From the NCBI RefSeq assembly GCF_963678635.1, contig NC_087067.1, positions 5,188,647 to 5,252,646 of the forward strand: 64,000 nucleotides of DNA, in the 5' to 3' direction. Within the stretch, counting starts at the first letter, position 1. Each line of letters begins with the position of its first letter. Both the position numbers and the translations under genes were made by a program. The notes beneath the pieces are model-generated. The model was not told where the DNA came from. It made no database searches and saw only the letters and a program-made list of their open reading frames with translations. This DNA is from Symsagittifera roscoffensis (Eukaryota; Xenacoelomorpha; Acoela; Convolutidae). Of this stretch, positions 57,051 to 64,000 are shown one piece after another.

Positions 57051-58653
57051 GTCACAATCATCTGAATGCCCACAGAAGTCTTCCGTAATAGAAACTAATA
57101 GCGTCTCAATATTCGCATCAGTGTGTGCATCACAAAAACCGTATTCAGGTCCTTCAGTCTTTGACATCAGTCGTTTTTCTTCGTGGAATAAACTTTTGTT
57201 GACCATCGCCGCAGTTTTCAGTTGTTTCACAAAACTGAGCTCATCATCTGCAAAAGACCAAGACTTTAACGGAAAACATCAAAAAGAACGACAGCATTCA
57301 ACTAGTAACGATATGGAACGAGCGAGAAATTGTATCATCATATCAGCACAGCAAGAATTTTTCAGTGAAACGATCGAACATCTACAACAGAAGCGGCGCC
57401 TGGAAGCGAAGAACAAACTGATTAAATTCAATCCACACCTTGACCAAAAGCATATGCTTCGTTCGCGCAGCAGGCTCGAATTTGCCCCAACAATGGAGCT
57501 TGAATCACGTCAACCGCTGATTCTATTAGCAACTCATCCAACAGTTAAACTCTATCTACAGCATGCACACCAAATTTGCATGCATCAAGGACAAGAGTTC
57601 GTCAAATCTTTCGTGCAGCAGCGCTACCACATCATTGGGATACGACAAGTTCTTCGTTCAATCGCTCATCATTGTTTCTTGTGTCGACGATACAAAGCAG
57701 ACAACTTCCAGCCAATCATGGCACCAATACCACTGAAGCGATATGCCGACGAAAATCATCTTTTCCCGTTCACTAATGCTGGAGTAGATTTTTTTGGCCC
57801 CTTCTATATTGAAAACAAAACAGATATTGAGAAACATTACGGAATAATTTTTACTTGTTTTGCAACTAGAGCTGTTCATTTCGAAAACTGTCCAAATCTG
57901 AACACTGATTCACTTATGAATGCAACAGGTTGGTTTACAACTAGACGGGGAACTCCAAAAACGCTCACCAGTGATAACGGAAAAACGTTTGTTGGAGCCT
58001 CTAAAGAACTAAAAGACGCCATAAAAATGTTTGACAATAGAGCCTGCTCTTTCAAGCTACAACGGCAAAACATCCAGTGGTTCTTCAACCCGTCCTATGG
58101 CCCTCATTTTGGTGGCGCTTGGGAACGCTTGATTCAGATTGCCAAGAGAACAATCCTCATCATTCTTGGATGGCGAAAACTCACACTTGATATTTTTCAG
58201 ACAATTTTAGCCGAAACCGAAATGATACTGAATTCGAGACCCTTGACAATTGTAACTTATTACCCAGAAAATGACGAGCCACTGACACCAAATCACTTTC
58301 TCATTCAACGAAATTTCAGCAGCCTTCCACCAGGAGTATTCGACGACAGCATGCCATTAACCTACACTAAAAGGACTCACGTTCAACATATGATGAACCA
58401 CCTGTGGAAGCGGTTGAAGAAGCAGTACCTACCTTCACTAATGAAACGCCTCAAGTGGAACGAAATGCAACCACCATTGAAGGTTGGAGACATAGTGTGG
58501 GTACTGAAAGACCTCACGCCGCGAGGTATTTGGCCGATTGGACGTGTGGTGGAGGAACATCCAGGAAGAGATGGCACAACACGAGTGGTGACCGTGAGAA
58601 CGGCTTACGGCACTCTCAACCGCCCCACTACCGCTCTTGTTAAGGTTTTTTGA
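56836..58653 (+). pseudogene. pol: BEL/Pao RNase H end, integrase and C-terminal domain
   Basis: This is the longest open frame in the window (605 codons). After the RNase H end, HAHQICMHQGQEF through HHCFLCRRYKA forms the HHCC zinc finger of integrase (57.56-57.70 kb). The catalytic core has AGVDFFGPF, LTSDNGKTFVGA and HFGGAWERLI, carrying the D, D and E. The last 90 residues (VGDIVWVLKDLTPRGIWPIG, VTVRTAYGTLNRPTTALVKV) match the domain that ends BEL/Pao Pol (DUF5641-like). The frame ends at TGA 58651-58653. Integrase itself looks intact. Confidence 0.95.
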
Positions 58654-58706
58654 TTTTTTTGCAACGCCTTTTGCGCCGTTCCAGACAATTCGGGGCCCCG
58701 GGAGTA

Positions 58707-58873
58707 TGTTGCCGAAGCAACTACATTTTTCCAATCTTTATAAATCAAAAGTCACTGTGATCAAACATTTGTAATCTCTGTGATATAAACACTCGCGAAA
58801 CAAACCAGAACTAAGAAAGTTGACTCTTGGAGCCATGTTTTGACCTAAAGTGACAAGTCAACTACATGTTTTG
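58707..58873 (+). repeat. 3' LTR segment of the BEL/Pao element
   Basis: Matches 51452-51617 closely and begins TGTTGCCGAAGC right after the purine/GC-rich tract. Homology stops at ATGTTTTG, the same point as in the 5' copy, and unrelated sequence follows. Confidence 0.85.
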
Positions 58874-58889
58874 CTGACTTGCCCTTTAA

Positions 58890-59420
58890 ACTCTGGTAAT
58901 GTTGTTTGTTGGAATCAAAGATGGTTGGAGAAAATAGTTTGCAGATTGGTGAGGGTTGCTTCTTCGATCTCTATTATCTGGTAGAAAAGCGTTATTACAA
59001 TTTTGTCCAGAAGCTATCGACGCGGCGTTGATCCTTGTCTGTTGATGCATGCTGAATATTGGTTGCTATAAGGATGCAGTTTGGGTTGTGGGAAAGTTGA
59101 TGCCTCCGGTACTAAAGAAACCGGATTCATATGAACCATTGGTTGCCATGAAGGTTGCGTTGATAACACTGAGTTAATTTGTGAGGTACTTTGATTCGGA
59201 AATGTAGAGGTTGTTTGCGTCAAGGGATATCTGAACGTTAAATCCGAGGTTTTGGTTGTCGTTGTTGTAATGAGGCTTACATCAATATCTTTCGAGATCT
59301 GATGAGAATATTCGCTACCGTTGAAATTGTTTGGAAAAACATCAAAGTGTAAGGCATGTTTTTCTAAATTGTAAGTTGGACAAAAAGCTATAAAAATCTG
59401 GAAAGAAAATCATTTTTCAA
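58890..59420 (-). pseudogene. antisense gag-like or exon-like frame, frameshifted
   Basis: On the minus strand a good acceptor (gattttctttccag near 59.40 kb) opens about 130 codons rich in T, S, Q, N and P, including LTQTTSTFPNQSTSQINSVL and ending GSTPRR at a stop at about 59.01 kb. A shift of one frame continues with ASGQNCNNAFLPDNRDRRSN to about 58.89 kb. Composition resembles the central part of the BEL gag on the other strand, but I see no clear alignment. It could be a gag fragment of another element inserted next to the 3' LTR, or an exon of a host gene on the opposite strand. Confidence 0.4.
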
Positions 59421-60059
59421 ATTCACAAAAAATCATAAAACCTCCATACAACATGAGTGAAATGAAAGTTAGAAATCAGGTAAAAAGTGAGTAAAATTAA
59501 TGTCTGCTAAAAATTACGTGTTTGTTTTCGACATACCTTTGCTTAAAACTCATGAAAATTTTGTGGTTTTTTGATGATGTTATTACAAGGACAAAAATCA
59601 ACAAAACAATAATTATGATCGGAAATCAGCTGCAGTGCAAACGTAGCACCGACCATTCCAAACAGTTAGCTCAAAAACAAACAAGAAATCACCAAAATAC
59701 TGTATTTTTCAATGTGTTGTTGATTGGCGGTGACTGGCCGAAATAAAAAAAAATTTTAAATCATTTTTTGTGAAAACGCTTATTCAAAACTTTGTGAAAA
59801 TTTATTCAAAATATTTTCATGGCATTTCCAGTCACAATTTTATGGGCCTGATTATGAAATATTACCCAAATATGTAACGGATAAGAAATAAAGACTGCGT
59901 TAGTTTTCTTATTTAGTTCTGATAAAAATTGAATATGGAAAAAACCTTATTATCAGATTCCGTGGTAAACTAAAAAAAATACTTTCAGAGGAAATTCAAA
60001 AAATAAGAAAATAGATTTTTTATTAGTTATGCAAAAATTTATAAAATAAGAATCAAGAC

Positions 60060-60480
60060 GCCCATAATTATAGCTGGAAGCTTCATGAGTTTGGCTTGAT
60101 ACGAGCAGATTTTTAAAATTTTTAACATTCTGAAAAAAAACAATGCAAAAGTTGATTATTTTTGAACCCCACAAAGTTTTACAAAAAAATTATCACCGGT
60201 GATTTCTTTCTAATTTAAAGCTCAGGAAAACAAAGTTTTAGATGGTATAAGAAAATTCCGTAAAAAATGGTTAGTTAAATAGTTGAAATTTGATGGAGAA
60301 GAAGCTACCAGAGCACACACTTTCCATTATTTTCTTCAAAAGTCTGAACATCTCAGGAAAGCGGAGCGTTTTTTGGCTACTAGCCAACTTCGTGTTTTAT
60401 TTAGCTTTTTGTTTTGTCAATAATTTAGCAGTCTCGTATCAGGACAAAATCTGTTGGTTCCGACCTGTTGGCTCCGACTG
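60060..60480. repeat. rearranged copies of the hairpin-ended family
   Basis: 60070-60110 carries a direct 3'-end piece (GGCTTGATACGAGCAGATTT). 60190-60330 is an inverted head region (TATCACCGGTGATTTC, AGCTCAGGAAAAC, AGAGCACACACTTTCC). 60425-60480 has inverted CTCGTATCAGGACAAAATC and two TTGGTTCCGAC/TTGGCTCCGAC pieces. Several partial copies appear joined. Confidence 0.45.
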
Positions 60481-61321
60481 ACCATTAACTTTAAATAAAG
60501 ACAAATTTTGAACACACGCTGATAGTATCCAATTTTAATGAAAAAGTTTTGAGTCGGTATTTTTTTGCTGGATAATGCGCATACACAGTTTCAGCATTGA
60601 ATTATGAAACGAGCAGTTAAGTAAAACTATCTTCCCTGCTTTATTAAAGTCGGTTTTGTAGTTCGTGAGGGCAAACCTTCAGTGAAAACGAATATCCACA
60701 GATGGATCGCTGGCATAAAAATTGTTTTAAAATAATCTGAATAAAAAACTAAAAACCTAAGAAAAACTCGAGCAAATATAAACCTTAATGTCCTCAAAAG
60801 CCAGTACAAAACACCATTTGAAAGATTTTTGAAAAGTTTTTTTTTCCATATATTGGATTTAACCTAATTTTCGCTGAGATCTTTTTTGTGATAAGTTCAT
60901 ATTTGGATGCTTACTTGTATTGTCGGAGTAAATAAAATAAATTTTTAGAAGCACTTCAATAAAAACTGACCAATTTGATTAACTTTGAGATATTCCAAAA
61001 TAAGTAAAACAAGCAGTTCTCTGAGTTGAACCTGGATATCATTTGGATTAAGAAATTGTACTGTTGTTTCAGGGTCAATTTGTCATAAAGCTCATGAAGA
61101 GTTTTTTTGTAAATTCTAACTATTTTAAACAAACTGAATCAAATTTTTGAGTTCGATTATTTCGGAGTGAACTCAATTGCGTTGATTTGCCGCGTTTTGT
61201 AGTTGCAAATTATCAGTTTGGTTCCAAACTTCAGACGGTTCTGACTTTTAAACGCTTTTTTAAATTCTTTTCAAAACGATTCTGATGTTGTATCAAAATA
61301 TGTTTTTTTTTGTGTGTTCAG

Positions 61322-61522
61322 GACATTTACCTACTTTCCAGTATGATGTTCCTGTGCTTCATGACTCTGCTGTTCGCTTTTCTAGCAGTGCTGAAGGATG
61401 ACCCCCAGAGAGCCAAGAGGGCAGACACCATCTGTCTCTCAACCCTAGTCCCATTCCAACTACTCTTCCATATACTATTCGGAATAGCCTTCTTCAAAAA
61501 GGTACACTCGTTATTTCATTGA
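61322..61522 (+). CDS. pLGIC exon 6 (last): M3, minimal loop, M4 and stop
   Basis: The acceptor ttttttttgtgtgttcag ends at 61321. DIYLLSSMMFLCFMTLLFAF gives M3, KDDPQRAKRADT is a loop of about 12 residues, and ICLSTLVPFQLLFHILFGIA gives M4, followed by FFKKVHSLFH and TGA at 61520-61522. Eukaryotic pLGICs usually have a long intracellular domain between M3 and M4; here it is absent, as in bacterial GLIC and ELIC. A weak donor (AAG|gtacac at 61502) exists, but the protein is complete at the stop, so I treat this as the terminal exon. No AATAAA was seen in the next 200 bases. Confidence 0.92.
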   Translation, partial: DIYLLSSMMFLCFMTLLFAFLAVLKDDPQRAKRADTICLSTLVPFQLLFHILFGIAFFKKVHSLFH

Positions 61523-61727
61523 ATAGTATGATCAAAAAGTGTACATCTATCTTGAATAACAGCTTTTCACGTTTTTCGGCCAAAAGTTCCTGAATTATCT
61601 GAACGGTTTTATCTTCGAAAAGGGACACGTGTCTTGCAATAGCGGGATGTTTTTTGTTTTTCTGGCTAAAAATTTCTGAGTTTTTTATTTGAAAAAAACA
61701 TCCTAATATTATAAGAGGAGTCTATCC

Positions 61728-62158
61728 CAGGGGCGGATTTAGGGGGAAAGGGGCGGGGGCGGACGCCCTTAACCCCCCCCCCCCCCCCCCCCCTCAGGGA
61801 TTCGACGCCCTTCCGACCCAAAGGGTCCTCCCTTTGGTACTTTTTAAGAAATCCATTTTTGGCCGACCGACCCTAAATTTTTTCTAAAGGCGCCTTTGGT
61901 GCCAATATATACTATCTTTGGGGGGGGGGGGGGGGAGGGGAGCGCGCCAAAAAAACACAATTTTTTTTGTCAAAGTTTTCCAAAACTGCCCAAAAACAGC
62001 TTTTTTGACCTGTTTTTTTTCAAAATATTGCCTGCGGCGCAGAAATTTTGGCCAAAACAGAGTCTTTTTACTGCTTTAGGAGAGCAAGGAAAATCAATTT
62101 GGCCGACCTAAATAAAGGTCGTCAAAATTTTCGAAAATTGTTTGAAAATCCTCCCCTG
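61728..62158 (+). mobile_element. hAT-like MITE with perfect 8-bp target duplication
   Basis: Starts CAGGGGCGGATTTAGG and ends CCTCCCCTG. GTCTATCC lies on both sides (61720-61727 and 62159-62166). C and G homopolymers of about 20 and 16 bases occur at 61771-61793 and 61920-61936. Interior landmarks CGGCCGACC, CAAAGTTTTCCAAAACTG and AAAGGGTCCTCCC match other members. Confidence 0.9.
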
Positions 62159-62253
62159 GTCTATCCTATCTATCTCATTTCTTTTCATTTTTAATCGTAG
62201 GACATGCATCCATTTCCTTCCTTTTTGGCTGACCCGCCCAAAATATATAATTT

Positions 62254-62475
62254 TTGAGGCACCACCCCCGAACTCTATCAGAAAATCTTGAGTCCGCCAT
62301 TTTCAAAACACTCAAACCATCCAAAACATGGAAAAGGTACCGTTTGGAAGCTTGTCTGGAAAAAAACATGTCAGAAACCGACCGTGTTGCTGATCTGATG
62401 ACGTTTTTCAGACTAACAAGCGGCGAAAGGAGATGCAACAAAAAGACCTCGAGTATTTGGTTAGTACTTGTTTAA
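62254..62475 (+). other. unassigned open frame, 74 codons
   Basis: A charged, helical-looking peptide (NLESAIFKTLKPSKTWKRYR, then EACLEKNMSETDRVADLMT). It lies just beyond the channel gene and a MITE. No domain, splice or promoter evidence; listed because the composition is less AT-driven than in neighbouring frames. Confidence 0.15.
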
Positions 62476-62479
62476 CTTT

Positions 62480-63110
62480 AAACCTGTTTTTAAAAAAATG
62501 GAAAGGAATTTAACCAATTGAGAGATTGACGCGCGCACTTTCAAACTCATCGGTTTGCCTGAAAGTAAGAAACATATTGCGGCCCTCTGTTGTAAATTTG
62601 TCCGGTGAAGGTCACCATTTATTTTTACGCTTCAAAAATTTCTCATATGTGGTATTTAACCAACCAATTCTACGCATATTTCTGTTTTTGAAGTTTATTT
62701 TTCAGGAATAAATTTTATTAAGTAAAATCAGGGTTGAAGTTGCATTGAAAATCAGGAAAGGATCATTTTTGTTGCAGGGTTTTGATTAATTAATTATGCG
62801 TTATGATTTTAGCTAATTATGTTGTAACTATTTGCAATAAATTTACAGCAATTAAAAATGCAATTTCATAAACATTGATGGTGAATTGATGACACATAGA
62901 TGCATCATGAATGTAATTGCATTTTTAAACCCAAAGATTGCAAATTGATGTGTTTTTGATGGAATATGGATATACAAAACAACATTTTCATAAGCATTAA
63001 AGGACGTTGTTGAACCGCGGTCTTACATTGATCATACATATGGATGATTATACTTTTCGCAAAAAATGCAGTTTTTGCAAAAAAAATGCAGGAGTCGAAT
63101 TATAATTTAT
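62480..63110. other. no gene seen
   Basis: AT-rich DNA with short repeats of AATTGATG/ATTGCATTTTTA type near 62.82-62.96 kb. Nothing else recognised. Confidence 0.45.
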
Positions 63111-63119
63111 GCTATTCAC

Positions 63120-63497
63120 AGGATACGCCCCCCGTGTTTGCGGCGGACGCTTTTCCTTCAGGGATTCGACCCCCTGCCGACCCAAAGGGTTCCCCCTTTG
63201 TACTATTTTGAGATATCCATTATTGGCGACGAACCCTTCAAATTTTCTAAATATATACTTGTTTCGGGGGGGGGGGGGGGGCACACGCCGAAAAAACGCA
63301 ATTTTTTGGTCAGAATTTTCCAAAAAGTGCCTAAAAACGCCTTTTTGGCCGGTTTTTTTTTCCAAGTTAGGACAAAACAGTGCTTTGGGAGAGCTCGAAA
63401 AATCAGTTTGGTCAACCTAAAAAGAAGTCGACAAAATTTCCGAAAATTTTTTGAAAATCAGTCCCCACCCCTCGAGAAAATCCTAGATCCGCCCCTG
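63120..63497 (+). mobile_element. hAT-like MITE, left end unclear
   Basis: Ends CTAGATCCGCCCCTG, the inverse of the family's left end, and contains CAGGGATTCGACCCC, ACCCAAAGGGTTCCCC, a G run near 63266-63282, and TGGTCAGAATTTTCCAAAAAG as in other copies. The left end near GGATACGCCCCCCGTG is rearranged and no target duplication is found. Confidence 0.7.
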
Positions 63498-63499
63498 TG

Positions 63500-64000
63500 A
63501 TACATGGATGCAAAATTGAGAGATCTATGATACACTTTCAAACTGCAATGCAAACCCAACCCGGGATTATTCCAGAAATAAAACTTTAACAGTTCCTTGT
63601 TGTTGTTGCCTGTAGTTGCATCGAAACGTCAATCGGTCAGATTGTGTCGCCCAACATAGTTTGGGGTCATTGTCATTTGAAAAGGTATTTCAAAATCAGT
63701 TGTAATCTGGAAATGGATTCAATCTCTAACTAATTTTTTCATCCGCTAATTGAAAACCAACAATCATGTCAGAGCAAAATGCATTTTCAAAATAATCGTT
63801 GTGTCGAAAACTCATCGTTTTCGTAAAATTTTTGTTTATTTTTTGTTCTTTTACCATGATAAAACTTCATTCGATTAAAACAAAATGGTAGGCAACTAAA
63901 ATTAAAATTGTTAATCAAACAATCGACCACGTTAACTTGTCACAAAGGCACGGAGTCGATTGGCTGGAGAATTTTGAGTGGCTGCTTGTTTGATTCACAA
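63500..64000. other. no gene seen at the right end of the window
   Basis: AT-rich sequence, no recognisable exon or element. Confidence 0.45.

Larger units (their letters stand above)
51452..58873 (+). mobile_element. BEL/Pao LTR retrotransposon in the M2-M3 intron
   Basis: Matching LTR segments (51452-51617 and 58707-58873) enclose gag-pol-like frames in the order Gag with zinc knuckles, aspartyl protease, RT (YMDD), RNase H, integrase and a C-terminal domain, the BEL/Pao order. There is no envelope gene. A purine/GC-rich tract (GGGGCCCCGGGAG) ends just before the 3' LTR. The coding region carries at least two in-frame stops plus several frameshifts, so the copy cannot make its full polyprotein. 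It is on the same strand as the channel gene, within its 10.3-kb intron. Confidence 0.95.

Noticed and set aside
61502-61510. Splice donor at the end of the M4 exon
   Set aside because: The donor gtacac is weak and M4 is complete with a stop 18 bases later, as in minimal channels.
63066-63500. 144-codon + strand frame at the right end
   Set aside because: It spans a hAT-like MITE including its G homopolymer.
1-64000. CRISPR arrays, bacterial operons, rRNA genes
   Set aside because: No regularly spaced identical repeats, no ribosome-binding-site operon layout and no rRNA signature; the sequence is eukaryotic.

Overview
The window is AT-rich nuclear DNA from a eukaryote, almost certainly an invertebrate animal. 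It has GT-AG introns up to about 10 kb, a BEL/Pao retrotransposon (a class known only from animals), a Ty3/gypsy element, tRNA-derived SINEs and many small DNA transposons. I cannot name the species.

Host genes. The one secure gene is on the + strand at about 40.68-61.52 kb. It encodes a pentameric ligand-gated ion channel (pLGIC, Cys-loop superfamily) in six in-frame exons, all bounded by phase-0 introns. Together they give the whole extracellular beta-sandwich and M1-M4. The channel lacks both Cys-loop cysteines and has only about 12 residues between M3 and M4, like prokaryotic channels. Possible 5' exons lie at 23548-23766 (good splice signals) and 394-444 (weaker). An S/T/P-rich frame at 40082-40402 may also belong to its N-terminus. 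A good minus-strand exon candidate at 30136-30230 and a GC-rich island at 20.81-21.11 kb hint at other genes.

Mobile DNA, left to right. 1238-7901: degenerate minus-strand Ty3/gypsy element with two 221-bp LTRs and a 5-bp target duplication. 10.0-10.3 and 41.6-42.0 kb: two clusters of a GCGGAATCCGC motif. 12.2, 24.7, 26.7, 27.2, 32.1, 47.4 and 60.1 kb: a family of roughly 530-bp elements with a hairpin at each end, including a head-to-tail pair and a copy whose head is a long palindrome. 18.9-19.6 kb: MITE with terminal inverted repeats of nearly 50 bp. 28.5-29.1, 37.3, 44.4 and 45.8 kb: tRNA-like SINE sequences. 29.5, 31.0, 38.0, 45.5, 61.7 and 63.1 kb: hAT-like MITEs beginning near CAGGGGCGGAT, three with visible 8-bp target duplications. 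37.7-38.8 and 47.8-48.9 kb: elements of about 1.1 kb with CCCGCAC-type inverted ends and arrays of ATTATAATC-like motifs. 49.3 kb: another MITE. 51.45-58.87 kb: BEL/Pao element with gag, protease, RT, RNase H and integrase, broken by frameshifts and stops, in the intron between the M2 and M3 exons.

How it fits together. Channel introns hold much of the mobile DNA, and insertions are nested in several places (hAT in CCCGCAC element; MULE-like MITE in hAT; CCCGCAC element in hairpin-ended element). Regions not listed as features are AT-rich, full of homopolymers, and show no coding signal I can support.
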